Shown in pieces: positions 1 to 8,768 of a stretch of 64,000 nucleotides of DNA. The notes beneath the pieces are model-generated. The model was not told the DNA's origin and did not search any database. It saw nothing but the letters and a program-made list of their open reading frames with translations. The translations under genes and the position numbers were made by a program. Origin of the DNA: Methylobacterium gnaphalii (GTDB lineage Bacteria > Pseudomonadota > Alphaproteobacteria > Rhizobiales > Beijerinckiaceae). How positions within the stretch are numbered: the stretch's first letter is position 1; every line of letters starts with the position of its first letter. The stretch is taken from contig NZ_BJZV01000002.1 in the NCBI RefSeq assembly GCF_007992215.1, forward strand, positions 124,001 to 188,000, given 5' to 3'.

Positions 1-1482
1 TTGCTCGCGGAAGTTTCGGGGCGGCTGACGCAATATGGGCTCGCCGCTGTCGAGACCCTCGGTAATCCAGATACGCCGCCCGAAGCGCTGTCTGTCACCC
101 GCGATGCGGTGGACAAAGCCCTCAACAAGGTTGAGGCGGCAATCGGCGGCAGCATCGCCGCGACGGCGGATCAGGCCGAGCAGTTCCGGTACGTGGCCCG
201 GACCCGACCACTGGCGAAGCTCCGCGCAGCGCGCGTGATCCTCGACCGGCAAGTCTCGCTGATCCAGCGTGAGCTCGATCCGGACAAGCGCAAGAGCATG
301 ATTCAGGGCACCCTGAACGGCTTCGGCGCCATGACCGGGCAACCGCTCTCGCTGCTGATCGAGGCGGAAAGGCGCGCGATGACGGCCGGCTCGGAGGAGG
401 CCCGTGCCATCTCGCAACGTATGCGAATTCTGTCGCTCCTCGGCCTCGCCATCGCGTTCAGCCTTGTAGGGGTCCTCTACCGGAGTGTGACGCGACCGAC
501 GCTTGCGCGTATCGAGGCCGTTCGCAAGGCGGCCGGCGCTGTTGGTAGCGGTGCCCTCGATACGCGGCTCTCGGTGGCGACCCGGGACGAACTCGGTCTG
601 TTGGTAGCAAACTTCAACCGCATGGCCGCCCGGCTCGGCCGGCGCGAGCGGCATGTCGCGGCGGATCGTGCCGCCCTCGAAGACACGATCGAGGCGCGCA
701 CGGCAGATCTCCGCGCGGCCAACGAGCGACTTGAGATGGTCGACCGCTCGCGGCGTCGCTTCTTCGCCGACGTCAGCCACGAGCTGCGCACCCCGCTGAC
801 GGTCATTCTCGGCGAGTGCGATCTCGCGACTCGCACGCAGAACAAGAGCGTCGATTACGGACCGGTCTTCGCGACGATCCGCAAGCGGGCGCAGGGGCTC
901 AAGCGGCGGGTCGAGGACTTGCTGCGGGTCGCCCGATCCGAATCCGGCCAGATCGAGCTCGACCGGCGGCCCGTCAGCGCGCTCGCCGTACTGACCGCGG
1001 CGGTGGAGGGAACCGCATCCGAGGCTGCGAAACGCCGGGTCGCCTTGACCCTGGAACCGGGCGAGCGCGACATGGAACTGCGGGCCGACCCGGAATGGCT
1101 TCGCCAAGTCGTGGAAAGCCTTACCGACAACGCCCTGCGTCATGCGACCGGGCTGACCCGGATCGTCATCGCCCTCGACGAGGTGCGGGTGGCCGGCGGC
1201 GTCCGCGCGAGGCTGACCGTGACCGACGATGGTCCGGGGTTTCCCGAGCAGGGTGACGGGTTATTCGAGCGGTTCCGCCGTGACGCTCATGCCGGCGTAC
1301 CGGGCTTCGGCATAGGCTTGGCTCTAGCGCGCTGGGTGATCGAGCGTCATGATGGCTCGATCAGCCTGGGTTCCGGCGAGGACGGCCGAGGTGCGCGGGT
1401 GACGATCGACCTTCCGATCGCCGAAGAAACGGCGGCAGAGCCAAGGGCCGATCGCGAACGGGTAAGGACTGGCGCCGCATGA
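1..1482 (+). CDS. mxbD: Sensor histidine kinase, MxbD-like, 5'-truncated
   Basis: Membrane sensor kinase of a two-component pair. The reading frame is open from base 1, so the gene starts before the window; the first transmembrane helix is missing and residues 1-140 are probably the rest of the periplasmic sensor domain. One membrane helix follows (about 142-163), then HAMP (about 165-220), a HisKA domain with the phospho-acceptor in SHELRTP (His260) and a HATPase domain with DNALRH, DDGPGF and GFGIGLAL boxes. Its stop overlaps the start of the response-regulator gene by 4 bases. In M. extorquens AM1, as I recall, mxbDM lies directly upstream of pqqA and is needed for expression of methanol-oxidation genes; the name rests on this synteny and domain layout. 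Confidence 0.8.
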   Translation: MLAEVSGRLTQYGLAAVETLGNPDTPPEALSVTRDAVDKALNKVEAAIGGSIAATADQAEQFRYVARTRPLAKLRAARVILDRQVSLIQRELDPDKRKSMIQGTLNGFGAMTGQPLSLLIEAERRAMTAGSEEARAISQRMRILSLLGLAIAFSLVGVLYRSVTRPTLARIEAVRKAAGAVGSGALDTRLSVATRDELGLLVANFNRMAARLGRRERHVAADRAALEDTIEARTADLRAANERLEMVDRSRRRFFADVSHELRTPLTVILGECDLATRTQNKSVDYGPVFATIRKRAQGLKRRVEDLLRVARSESGQIELDRRPVSALAVLTAAVEGTASEAAKRRVALTLEPGERDMELRADPEWLRQVVESLTDNALRHATGLTRIVIALDEVRVAGGVRARLTVTDDGPGFPEQGDGLFERFRRDAHAGVPGFGIGLALARWVIERHDGSISLGSGEDGRGARVTIDLPIAEETAAEPRADRERVRTGAA

Positions 1483-2183
1483 CACGCGTTCTGATCGTTG
1501 AGGACGACAGCGACATCCGCGGCATGCTTGCGCGCGGTCTCGAAGCCGAGGGATTTTCCGTCGGCGTTGCGGAGCGGGTCGACGATGCGCTCGTTGCCGC
1601 GCGAGAAAATGCACCCGAGGCCGTGGTTCTCGACATCACCCTCCCCGACGGCTCAGGCCATGACGTCTGCCGGTCCCTGCGCGAGGGTGGCTATCCCGGC
1701 GCAATCCTGTTCCTGAGCGCCCGCGACGAGATCCGCGACCGGGCCGAAGGGCTGGCGCTCGGCGCCGATGACTACATCGTCAAGCCGTTCGTCTTCGACG
1801 AACTGCTCGCTCGCCTGCAGACCCACCTCTTGCGCCGCAAGGAAGCCGATTCACCGCGCACCATCGTGACGGCAGGACGGCTCGTGCTCGATCTTACCGT
1901 CCGACAGGTGAGCTTCGGGGATGCGTCGGCGCGCCTCACCCCCCGCGAGGCAGAGCTGCTGGCGCTGCTAATGGACCAGGTGAACAAACCGATCTCGCGT
2001 GGCGACATCTTCGACAAGCTCTGGGCAACCCAAGGCGGCCTCTCGCTGAATGTCGTCGATGTCTACGTGGGTTACCTGCGCAGCAAACTCTCGGATTTCG
2101 TCCGTTTCGGCGGCCCGGTAATTACCACGGTGCGAGGCAAGGGCTTCATGCTGGACCTGCGCGGACAAGACTTCCGCCACTGA
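1479..2183 (+). CDS. mxbM: OmpR-type response regulator, MxbM-like
   Basis: DNA-binding partner of the upstream kinase (ATGA overlap). The receiver domain (1-115) has the acidic pocket VEDD near the N-terminus, phospho-acceptor Asp52 in VVLDITLP and the conserved Lys in IVKPF. A winged-helix domain with the typical LTPREAELLALL and a C-terminal VRGKGFML hairpin follows. At 234 residues it is full length for the family. It sits 177 bases upstream of pqqA, so control of the pqq operon, and perhaps of the xox genes further down, is a natural inference. The mxbM name is assigned by position. Confidence 0.82.
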   Translation: MTRVLIVEDDSDIRGMLARGLEAEGFSVGVAERVDDALVAARENAPEAVVLDITLPDGSGHDVCRSLREGGYPGAILFLSARDEIRDRAEGLALGADDYIVKPFVFDELLARLQTHLLRRKEADSPRTIVTAGRLVLDLTVRQVSFGDASARLTPREAELLALLMDQVNKPISRGDIFDKLWATQGGLSLNVVDVYVGYLRSKLSDFVRFGGPVITTVRGKGFMLDLRGQDFRH

Positions 2184-2272
2184 GATTCCGGCGGCCAGAT
2201 CCCTGAATCTGGGTAAATCCGGCAATTTGGCTCTTGCGGCTCCGGGTGGAATTGGCGATATAGCTCTCGCGC

Positions 2273-2312
2273 AAGAAATCTTAGCGCCGTCAGTGTCTTA
2301 GCATTCTCTTAG
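2273..2312 (+). promoter_or_regulatory. Candidate pqqA promoter region with AAGAAA box and TCTTAG repeats
   Basis: AAGAAA lies at 2273-2278 and TCTTAG occurs three times (2279-2284, 2296-2301, 2307-2312) within 34 bases, about 50-85 bases upstream of pqqA, in a locally AT-rich stretch. AAGAAA boxes were reported, to my recollection, upstream of methanol-oxidation promoters in M. extorquens AM1. OmpR-type regulators such as the adjacent MxbM bind direct repeats. No -35/-10 pair could be assigned confidently. Confidence 0.45.
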
Positions 2313-2360
2313 AGAGCTTTGCAGATGCTGCTGACGTTCTAGAAAAATTGGAGAGATGCC

Positions 2361-2450
2361 ATGAAGTGGGCCGCCCCCGTCGTTTCCGAGATCTGCGTCG
2401 GCATGGAAGTCACGAGCTACGAGTCGGCTGAGATCGACACCTTCAACTAA
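2361..2450 (+). CDS. pqqA: PQQ precursor peptide PqqA
   Basis: A 29-residue ribosomally made peptide that supplies the carbon skeleton of pyrroloquinoline quinone. The conserved Glu16 and Tyr20 of the family are present in the EVTSY segment (residues 16-20); PqqE cross-links these two side chains. A Shine-Dalgarno GGAGAG precedes the ATG by 5 bases. It is followed after 41 bases by pqqB. The C-terminal tail (IDTFN) is a few residues longer than in the 23-residue Klebsiella peptide, as in other methylotrophs. Confidence 0.95.
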   Translation: MKWAAPVVSEICVGMEVTSYESAEIDTFN

Positions 2451-2491
2451 GGTGTAGCGCCGGCCGGGGATTAGAGGCAGCGGGTTTTGCC

Positions 2492-3391
2492 ATGCATGTC
2501 GTAATCCTCGGCTCGGCTGCCGGTGGCGGCGTCCCCCAGTGGAACTGCCGTTGCTCCATTTGTTCTCTCGCGTGGGACGGTGATCCCCGCGTAAAGCCCC
2601 GCACGCAGTCGAGCATCGCGGTCTCTCCGGATGGAGAGCGTTGGCTCCTCGTGAATGCCTCACCGGATATCCGCCAGCAGATCCAGGCCAACCGCGCGAT
2701 GTTTCCGCGCGAGGGATTGCGGCACTCGCCGATCCATTCGGTGCTGCTCACCAATGGCGACGTCGACCACGTGGCCGGTCTGCTGACCTTGCGCGAGGGC
2801 CAAGCCTTCACGCTCTACGGTACAGCCGACATCCTCGGCTCCGTCGGCGACAACCGCGTGTTTGACGTGATGGCTACCAACGTCGTCACGCGCCAGCCAA
2901 TCGCAGTCGACAAAACCTTCGAGCCGGTGCTGGGTCTGAACGTCACGCTGTTCTCCGTGCCCGGCAAGGTGCCGCTCTGGCTGGAAGATGCCAGCATGGA
3001 GATCGGTGCCGAGACCGAGACAACGGTCGGCGCCATGATCGAGGCGGACGGCAAGCGCCTCGCCTACATCCCGGGCTGCGCCCGCGTCACCGATGGCTTG
3101 AAGCAGCGCATCGCGGGGGTCGACGCTCTGCTCTTCGATGGCACGGTGCTCGAAGACGACGACATGATCCGCGCTGGGGTCGGCACCAAGACCGGCTGGC
3201 GTATGGGCCATATCCAGATGAACGGCGAAACCGGCTCGATCGCTTCCCTCGCAGAAGTCGAGATCGGACGCCGGGTCTTCGTACATATCAACAACACCAA
3301 CCCGGTGCTGGTCGAGGGCTCACCCGAGCGAGCGAGCGTCGAGGAGCGCGGCTGGACGGTGGCGCATGACGGTTTGAGCCTGGAGCTCTAA
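2492..3391 (+). CDS. pqqB: PQQ biosynthesis protein PqqB
   Basis: Metallo-beta-lactamase-fold protein of PQQ synthesis, 299 residues, normal length. The N-terminus shows VVILGSAAGGGVPQWNC followed by a CxCxxC-type cysteine cluster (residues 19-24) typical of PqqB, and the degenerate metal motif NGDVDHVAGLL (about 88-98). PqqB is thought to act as a hydroxylase on the cross-linked PqqA-derived dipeptide after peptide release. It is transcribed with pqqA and separated from pqqC/D by a 232-base gap that carries a strong palindrome. Confidence 0.95.
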   Translation: MHVVILGSAAGGGVPQWNCRCSICSLAWDGDPRVKPRTQSSIAVSPDGERWLLVNASPDIRQQIQANRAMFPREGLRHSPIHSVLLTNGDVDHVAGLLTLREGQAFTLYGTADILGSVGDNRVFDVMATNVVTRQPIAVDKTFEPVLGLNVTLFSVPGKVPLWLEDASMEIGAETETTVGAMIEADGKRLAYIPGCARVTDGLKQRIAGVDALLFDGTVLEDDDMIRAGVGTKTGWRMGHIQMNGETGSIASLAEVEIGRRVFVHINNTNPVLVEGSPERASVEERGWTVAHDGLSLEL

Positions 3392-3428
3392 GAGCTTTCT
3401 CAGGGCGGAGGTACTGAGTTCGCGTATT

Positions 3429-3474
3429 GTTATGCATGCTGGCTCAGTAACCTGAGATCAACTTGAAGCATAAC
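3429..3474 (+). repeat. Nested inverted repeat in the pqqB-pqqC/D gap
   Basis: Outer arms GTTATGC (3429-3435) and GCATAAC (3468-3474) are perfect complements. Inside them CTCAG-TAAC-CTGAG (3443-3456) forms a second perfect stem. The whole lies in an AT-richer pocket of an otherwise G+C-rich operon. It has no T-tract, so an RNA-processing site or an internal operator is as likely as a terminator. Confidence 0.5.
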
Positions 3475-3623
3475 GGACCGCGATGGGAAGACCTGGAAAT
3501 CGCCCGCTTGAGCACTACATTTTACACGATCTAATTGTGTCGCTTTGATCGATGGCCCGGCATCGCCAGAGGCTCATTTAAGAAACGCTCCAGGAAACGC
3601 ACGAGACGGACCGCGACGACGCC

Positions 3624-4706
3624 ATGACCGCCCCATTCCCGACCCCCGTTACCGGCGACGATCAGCGCCTCCTGAGCCCCGACGAGCTGGAGGCGGCGCT
3701 TCGCGACATCGGCGCGCGGCGCTACCACAACCTCCATCCGTTCCATCGCCTGCTGCACGACGGCAAGCTGAGCAAGGATCAGGTTCGCGCCTGGGCGCTC
3801 AACCGCTACTACTATCAGGCGATGATCCCGGTGAAGGACGCGGCCGTCCTCGCCCGCATGCACGATGCCGAGCTGCGCCGCATCTGGCGCCAGCGCATCG
3901 TCGACCATGACGGCGACGCTCCTGGCGATGGCGGCATCGAGCGCTGGCTGAAGCTCGCTGAGGGCGTCGGATTCCGCCGCGATTACGTGCTTTCGACCAG
4001 GGGCATCCTGTCGGCGACGAAGTTCTCGGTCGAGGCCTATGTCCACTTCGTGAAAGAGAAGTCGCTGCTTGAGGCGATCGCATCCTCGCTCACCGAGATG
4101 TTCTCGCCGACGATCATCTCCGAGCGCGTCTCGGGCATGCTCAAGAACTACGATTTCATCACGAAGGACACGCTCGCCTATTTCGACAAGCGCCTCACCC
4201 AGGCGCCGCGCGACGCCGATTTCGCTCTCGATTACGTCAAGCAGCACGCCACGACGCCGGAGCTGCAGCGGCAGGCGATGGCGGCGCTCACCTTCAAGTG
4301 CAACGTGCTCTGGACGCAGCTCGACGCGCTGTACTTCGCTTATGTCGCCCCCGGCATGGTGCCGCCGGATGCTTGGCAGCCGGGCGAGGGCCTCGTCGAG
4401 GAGACTGCGGCGGCAACCGGAGCGGCCCGTGGCCCTTTCGTCACGGGTGATGTGCCCCGTCTGCCGCGCGGCGTCCGTCTGCGCTTCGACGACGTCCGCG
4501 GGAAGCACGTCCTGCTCGCGCCGGAGCGCACCTTCGATCTCGATGACAACGCCGTTGCCGTCTTGAAGCTAGTCGACGGCCAGCGCTCGGTCGGCGACAT
4601 CGCCGGCGAGCTTGCAGCCATCTACGCCGCCGATCGTTCCGTCATCGAGGCCGATATCGGCGTGATGCTCGCCGATCTCGCACAGAAGAGGGTCCTGGAG
4701 CGATGA
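3624..4706 (+). CDS. pqqCD: Fused PQQ biosynthesis protein PqqC/D
   Basis: Bifunctional protein of 360 residues. The N-terminal part (about 1-245) is PqqC, the cofactor-free oxidase that performs the last ring closure and oxidation to PQQ; it has the all-helical haem-oxygenase-like sequence [10 protein letters not shown]...WALNRYYYQ. The C-terminal part (about 265-360) is PqqD, the small chaperone that presents PqqA to PqqE, with [22 protein letters not shown] and a closing helix. A Pro/Ala-rich linker joins them. The fusion is known from Methylobacterium. The gene overlaps pqqE by 4 bases. The chosen ATG is the first in frame that matches PqqC N-termini. Confidence 0.95.
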   Translation: MTAPFPTPVTGDDQRLLSPDELEAALRDIGARRYHNLHPFHRLLHDGKLSKDQVRAWALNRYYYQAMIPVKDAAVLARMHDAELRRIWRQRIVDHDGDAPGDGGIERWLKLAEGVGFRRDYVLSTRGILSATKFSVEAYVHFVKEKSLLEAIASSLTEMFSPTIISERVSGMLKNYDFITKDTLAYFDKRLTQAPRDADFALDYVKQHATTPELQRQAMAALTFKCNVLWTQLDALYFAYVAPGMVPPDAWQPGEGLVEETAAATGAARGPFVTGDVPRLPRGVRLRFDDVRGKHVLLAPERTFDLDDNAVAVLKLVDGQRSVGDIAGELAAIYAADRSVIEADIGVMLADLAQKRVLER

Positions 4707-5857
4707 ACGCACCGACACCCACCCCCGTCCCCGCCGAGGTCATTCCGGCGCCGGTTGGTCTGCTCGCAGAGCTGACCCATCGCTGCCCCTTGCGCTGCCC
4801 TTACTGCTCCAATCCGATGGAGTTGGACCGGCGCTCGGCCGAACTCGATACGGCGACGTGGTTGCGGGTGTTGACCGAGGCCGCGAAGCTCGGCGTCCTC
4901 CATGTCCATCTCTCCGGCGGCGAGCCTACGGCGCGCCAGGACATCGTCGAGATCACGGCCAAATGTGCCGAGCTCGGCCTCTACTCGAACCTGATCACGT
5001 CCGGGGTCGGCGGGGCGCTCGGTAAGCTCGACGCGCTCTACGATGCCGGCCTCGACCACGTTCAGCTCTCGGTGCAGGGCGTCGACGCGGCCAATGCCGA
5101 GAAAATCGGTGGTCTCAAGAACGCACAGCCGCAGAAGATGACCTTCGCCGCGCGTGTGACCGAACTCGGCCTGCCGCTGACCCTCAACTCGGTAATTCAC
5201 CGCGGCAACATCCACGAGGTACCCGGCTTCATCGATCTCGCGGTGAAGCTCGGCGCCAAGCGGCTCGAGGTCGCCCATACCCAGTATTACGGTTGGGCCT
5301 ACGTGAACCGCGCCTCGCTGATGCCGAACAAGGCCCAGGTCGACGAGTCGATTCGCGTGGTCGAGCGCGCCCGCGAGCAGCTCAAGGGCGAACTCGTCAT
5401 CGATCTCGTCGTGCCGGACTACTACGCGAAATATCCAAAGGCCTGCGCCGGCGGCTGGGGCCGCAAGCTCATGAACGTCACGCCGCAGGGCAAGGTGCTG
5501 CCCTGCCACGCCGCCGAGACGATCCCCGGCCTGGAATTCTGGTACGTCACGGAGCATTCGCTCGGCGAGATCTGGACGCAGTCGCCGGCCTTCAACGCCT
5601 ATCGCGGCACGTCCTGGATGAAGGAGCCCTGCCGCTCCTGTGACCGCCGCGAGAAGGATTGGGGTGGCTGCCGCTGCCAGGCTCTCGCCCTCGCGGGCGA
5701 CGCGGCCGCAACCGATCCGGCCTGCTCGCTCTCGCCCCTCCACGGAAAGATGCGAGATCTTGCCACAGAAGAGGCCGCCGAGAACCCGCCGGACTACATC
5801 TACCGGACGATCGGGAGTAATGTGCAATCCCCCCTGAAGGAAAAGGCACCTCTTTGA
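4703..5857 (+). CDS. pqqE: PqqA peptide cyclase PqqE (radical SAM)
   Basis: Radical SAM enzyme that forms the Glu-Tyr C-C bond in PqqA. The CxxxCxxC motif binding the SAM iron-sulfur cluster is Cys28, Cys32, Cys35 ([10 protein letters not shown]), followed by the SAM-binding HLSGGEP segment (about 72-78). The C-terminal SPASM region carries the further cysteines around [14 protein letters not shown] and [18 protein letters not shown]. At 384 residues it is full length. Its stop overlaps the TTG start of the next gene, so translation is probably coupled. Confidence 0.95.
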   Translation: MNAPTPTPVPAEVIPAPVGLLAELTHRCPLRCPYCSNPMELDRRSAELDTATWLRVLTEAAKLGVLHVHLSGGEPTARQDIVEITAKCAELGLYSNLITSGVGGALGKLDALYDAGLDHVQLSVQGVDAANAEKIGGLKNAQPQKMTFAARVTELGLPLTLNSVIHRGNIHEVPGFIDLAVKLGAKRLEVAHTQYYGWAYVNRASLMPNKAQVDESIRVVERAREQLKGELVIDLVVPDYYAKYPKACAGGWGRKLMNVTPQGKVLPCHAAETIPGLEFWYVTEHSLGEIWTQSPAFNAYRGTSWMKEPCRSCDRREKDWGGCRCQALALAGDAAATDPACSLSPLHGKMRDLATEEAAENPPDYIYRTIGSNVQSPLKEKAPL

Positions 5858-6564
5858 AACCGATCGCCTTCGCCGCTGCCCTGATGCTGGCTACGCTGCC
5901 CTCGCTTGCGGGGGCTGCCCCTGATGACAAACCTGCTCCCGTGCCGGCCGCGACCAACGGGACGCCCGACGCCGCTGACGTGCTGTTCGAGCAGCCGCAG
6001 ATGAAGAATACGCAGCCGGGTACCACGCTCCGCTACGTTTACCTGCGGCGCAGCGGCATCACACGGGGCCCCTACGGGCCGCCGATGGAAGATGAGATCA
6101 AGCTCAAGATTGAGTCTGGCAAGAACGCCGATGCCCGCGACATTCAGGTGCAGATGTTCTCCGGCGCCAATCGCGCGCCTGCCGGCCCGTTCGATGATAT
6201 GGCGGGCAACCCGGTCCTGCCTCTCTTCCTCGAGAACCATATGAAGGGTCTCGCGGCCCTGCTGGAGGCGAACCCACGCTACATCAAGAACGCGATCCGG
6301 ATCGGCCTGCGCAACAAGGCGACGGTCACTGCGACCAAGGTCGATTTCAAGGGCAAGCAGGTCGACGGCTGGCGCGTCGTGACCAAGCCGTTCGAGGGCG
6401 ACCCCGAGACCGCGAAGATGCGCGGCTTCGACGGCATCACCTACACCTTCGTCACCTCCCCTGATGTTCCTGGCGAGATCGTCTCGATCGAGGCGCAGGC
6501 CAAGAAGCCGGATGGGGGCGAATTGCTCGAGGAAAGGCTGAGCTATGATCAGAACGCTGGCTAA
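5854..6564 (+). CDS. Secreted protein of unknown function, pqq-operon member
   Basis: 236 residues starting at a TTG that overlaps the pqqE stop. The N-terminus [20 protein letters not shown] is a clear signal peptide with a predicted cut after AGA. The mature part has no cysteine and no motif I recognise; it contains alternating beta-type sequence ([29 protein letters not shown]) suggesting a soluble periplasmic beta-rich domain. It overlaps the next secreted protein by 20 bases. Tight coupling to pqqE suggests a role with PQQ or PQQ enzymes in the periplasm, but this is inference only. Confidence 0.85.
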   Translation: MKPIAFAAALMLATLPSLAGAAPDDKPAPVPAATNGTPDAADVLFEQPQMKNTQPGTTLRYVYLRRSGITRGPYGPPMEDEIKLKIESGKNADARDIQVQMFSGANRAPAGPFDDMAGNPVLPLFLENHMKGLAALLEANPRYIKNAIRIGLRNKATVTATKVDFKGKQVDGWRVVTKPFEGDPETAKMRGFDGITYTFVTSPDVPGEIVSIEAQAKKPDGGELLEERLSYDQNAG

Positions 6565-6916
6565 GAGCGGCGCGCTCATCTTCTGCCTCGCCGCGTTTGC
6601 GGGGCCGGCTGCATCCGAGGGGCTCGAGAACGACTACCCGACGGATGCGCGGGTGGACTACGTGTTCGGCTGCATGGCCGCCAACGGACAGACCCGCGAA
6701 TCGATGGAGAAGTGCTCCTGCTCGGTGGATCAGCTCGCTGCGATCCTACCCTACGACAAGTACGTGTCGGCCAGCACCATCCTCTCGATGCGCCAGGGTC
6801 AAGGCGGCCAGCGCCAGATGGCGTTCAAGTCCACCAAGGCCTACGACGACAAGGTCGCCGACCTGCGCCGCGCCCAGGCCGAGGCCGAGATCCGCTGCTA
6901 TCGCGGCGGCGCCTGA
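6545..6916 (+). CDS. Small secreted cysteine-containing protein, pqq-operon member
   Basis: 123 residues with signal peptide [20 protein letters not shown]. The mature domain has four cysteines: one in VFGCMAA, two in KCSCSVD and one near the end in EIRCYRGG, a spacing that suggests two disulfides in the periplasm. It overlaps the preceding gene and lies 42 bases before folP. I do not recognise the family. The same pair of genes follows pqqE in M. extorquens, as far as I recall, which argues for a conserved but undescribed role. Confidence 0.85.
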   Translation: MIRTLAKSGALIFCLAAFAGPAASEGLENDYPTDARVDYVFGCMAANGQTRESMEKCSCSVDQLAAILPYDKYVSASTILSMRQGQGGQRQMAFKSTKAYDDKVADLRRAQAEAEIRCYRGGA

Positions 6917-6958
6917 CGTTCATCGTCGCGACGGCTCGGTACAGCCATTGCCGGGACT

Positions 6959-7864
6959 GTGCAGGACGGGCACATGACCGGTTCTGATCCTTCAGCCGGA
7001 GCCGTCGTGTCCCCTGCCCCGTCCGCCCAGCGTCGAAGCCTTCGCGACCTGCTGCCCGATCTTGGTCGCCGATGCCTCGTCATGGGCATTCTCAACGTTA
7101 CCCCGGACTCGTTCTCGGACGGTGGACGGTTTGAGAAGCCGGACGCTGCGCGGGCGCAGGCCGAAGCCCTTGCAGGCGAAGGGGCGGCGCTCGTCGATAT
7201 CGGTGGTGAATCGACCCGTCCTGGTCATGTCCCGGTCTCGGCCGAGGACGAGCAGGCCCGCGTTGTCCCGGTAATCGCTGCTCTGGCGGGGCATCTCTCG
7301 GTCCCGATCTCCATCGATACCTACAAAGCCTCGACCGCCGCCGCTGCGCTGAACGCCGGAGCTGCCATCGTCAACGACGTCTGGGGTTTGCAGCGCGATC
7401 CCGATATCGCCCGAGTTGCGGCCGAGCACGGCGCGCCGGTCATCGCCATGCACAACCGCGAGACGATCGATCCCGGCATCGACATCGTCGCCGACATGCT
7501 GGCCTTCTTCGACCGGTCGCTTTCGATCGCTCGACGCGCCGGTATTCCCGACGAGGATATCGTGCTCGATCCCGGGATCGGTTTCGGCAAATCCTGGGAG
7601 CAACATCTCGAAGCCCTGCGGCGGCTACCGGAGATCAAGGCGCTCGGCTTCCCGATCCTCGTCGGCGTCTCGCGAAAATCCCTGCTCGGCCGCCTGCACG
7701 ACAAGGAGACCGCGCCGAGCGACCGCCTCTATGGCTCGATCGCCGCGCATGTTCTGGCCGGAACGCTCGGGGCCGACATCCTGCGCGTCCACGACGTGAG
7801 GCCGCATGTCGACGCGCTGCGCGTGGTCGATGCCGTGCTGCGGCCGGGGACGGTTCATGTCTGA
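6959..7864 (+). CDS. folP: Dihydropteroate synthase
   Basis: Condenses p-aminobenzoate with hydroxymethyl-dihydropterin diphosphate to dihydropteroate in folate synthesis. Signature sequences: MGILNVTPDSFSDGG (about 42-56), VDIGGESTRPG (about 80-90), SIDTY, IVNDVWG, VLDPGIGFGK, VGVSRKSLLG. The open frame gives 301 residues from a GTG; an ATG five codons later (6974) is an equally good start. Overlaps folB by 8 bases. Folate supply links logically to tetrahydrofolate-dependent C1 metabolism in this methylotroph. Confidence 0.95.
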   Translation: MQDGHMTGSDPSAGAVVSPAPSAQRRSLRDLLPDLGRRCLVMGILNVTPDSFSDGGRFEKPDAARAQAEALAGEGAALVDIGGESTRPGHVPVSAEDEQARVVPVIAALAGHLSVPISIDTYKASTAAAALNAGAAIVNDVWGLQRDPDIARVAAEHGAPVIAMHNRETIDPGIDIVADMLAFFDRSLSIARRAGIPDEDIVLDPGIGFGKSWEQHLEALRRLPEIKALGFPILVGVSRKSLLGRLHDKETAPSDRLYGSIAAHVLAGTLGADILRVHDVRPHVDALRVVDAVLRPGTVHV

Positions 7865-8234
7865 TCGCATTCTCGTCCACCGTATCGCGGTTTTCGCCTA
7901 TCACGGCGTGCTGCCCGAGGAGGCGCGGCTCGGGCAGCGCTTCTACGTCTCGCTCGATTGCAGCCTCGATCTCTCGCAGGCCGGGGCGTCGGACGACGTC
8001 ATGCAAACGGTCAGCTACGCCGATCTCACGGAGATCGCCGTCGCTATCGCCTCCAACAGGCGTTTCGCCCTGATCGAGGCTCTGGCCGAAGCCATCGCGA
8101 GCGAGATCCTGGCGCGTTTCGCAGTGATCGAGCGCGTGAGCATCCGGGTCGATAAGCCGAGCGCGCCCGTGGCCGCTGTCATCGACGGCGTCAGTGTCGA
8201 GATCACTCGCTACCGCGCCGGAGAAGCCCGATGA
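7857..8234 (+). CDS. folB: Dihydroneopterin aldolase
   Basis: Cleaves dihydroneopterin to hydroxymethyl-dihydropterin and glycolaldehyde. 125 residues from the ATG at 7857 (MSDRILVHRIAVFAYHG), which overlaps folP; the upstream part of the open frame is not conserved. The FAYHGVLPEE segment, VSYADLTEIA and the C-terminal VSIRVDKPSAP are typical of FolB, with the catalytic Lys in the last of these. It is followed by folK with a 4-base overlap. Confidence 0.93.
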   Translation: MSDRILVHRIAVFAYHGVLPEEARLGQRFYVSLDCSLDLSQAGASDDVMQTVSYADLTEIAVAIASNRRFALIEALAEAIASEILARFAVIERVSIRVDKPSAPVAAVIDGVSVEITRYRAGEAR

Positions 8235-8707
8235 CCCGCGCTTATCTCGGACTCGGCAGCAATGTCGGCGACAAGGCCGCGATGCTTGCCGAGGCGGTGA
8301 AACGGCTCGACGAAACGCCAGGGATTTCGGTCGTTGCCCGCTCTCACGATTACCGCACGCCGCCCTGGGGCGACACGGATCAGGACTGGTTCCTCAATGC
8401 GGCTATCGGGGTCGAGACAGCGCTTTCACCGCATGACCTGCTCGAAGCCGGGCTCGCGATTGAGGCCGCACTCGGGCGCGTGCGCGAGCGCCGCTGGGGG
8501 CCGCGCCTGATCGATATCGATGTGCTCTCCTACGAGGGCGCGGAGGTCAGCGATGAGCGCCTTATTCTGCCGCACCGCTTCGTGAGGGAGCGAGCCTTCG
8601 TCCTGGTGCCGCTCGCCGAGATCGCACCCGATCTCGTCATCGGCGGGGAGACGGTGAGCGAAGCGCTGGCGAAGCTCGACCGGACAGGCATCGTGCCTGT
8701 GAAGTGA
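8231..8707 (+). CDS. folK: Hydroxymethyl-dihydropterin pyrophosphokinase
   Basis: Transfers pyrophosphate from ATP to 6-hydroxymethyl-dihydropterin. 158 residues, standard length. Motifs: AYLGLGSNVGDK at the N-terminus, YRTPPWGDTDQDWFLN, and the signature RERRWGPRLIDIDVL with the two metal-binding aspartates, then LPHRFVRERAFVLVPL. Last gene of the + strand block that begins with pqqA; the next gene is convergent and a hairpin lies between them. Confidence 0.95.
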   Translation: MTRAYLGLGSNVGDKAAMLAEAVKRLDETPGISVVARSHDYRTPPWGDTDQDWFLNAAIGVETALSPHDLLEAGLAIEAALGRVRERRWGPRLIDIDVLSYEGAEVSDERLILPHRFVRERAFVLVPLAEIAPDLVIGGETVSEALAKLDRTGIVPVK

Positions 8708-8718
8708 TGTCCCCCAAC

Positions 8719-8759
8719 CCGCCATTCCGGGTCCTCGCTTTCGCGAGCCGGAATGGCGG
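8719..8759. terminator. Hairpin between convergent folK and xoxJ
   Basis: CCGCCATTCCGG (8719-8730) pairs perfectly with CCGGAATGGCGG (8748-8759), and CTCGC (8734-8738) pairs with GCGAG (8743-8747) inside it. Being symmetric and placed between converging genes it could serve both strands. There is no T-tract. Its sequence resembles other intergenic hairpins in this window (54994-55031, 56582-56622), so it may be a member of a dispersed palindrome family. Confidence 0.65.
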
Positions 8760-8768
8760 CGGTGGTGC

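Noticed and set aside
4622-5827. A 401-codon minus-strand frame across pqqE
   Set aside because: Antisense shadow of pqqE, which has all expected motifs on the plus strand.
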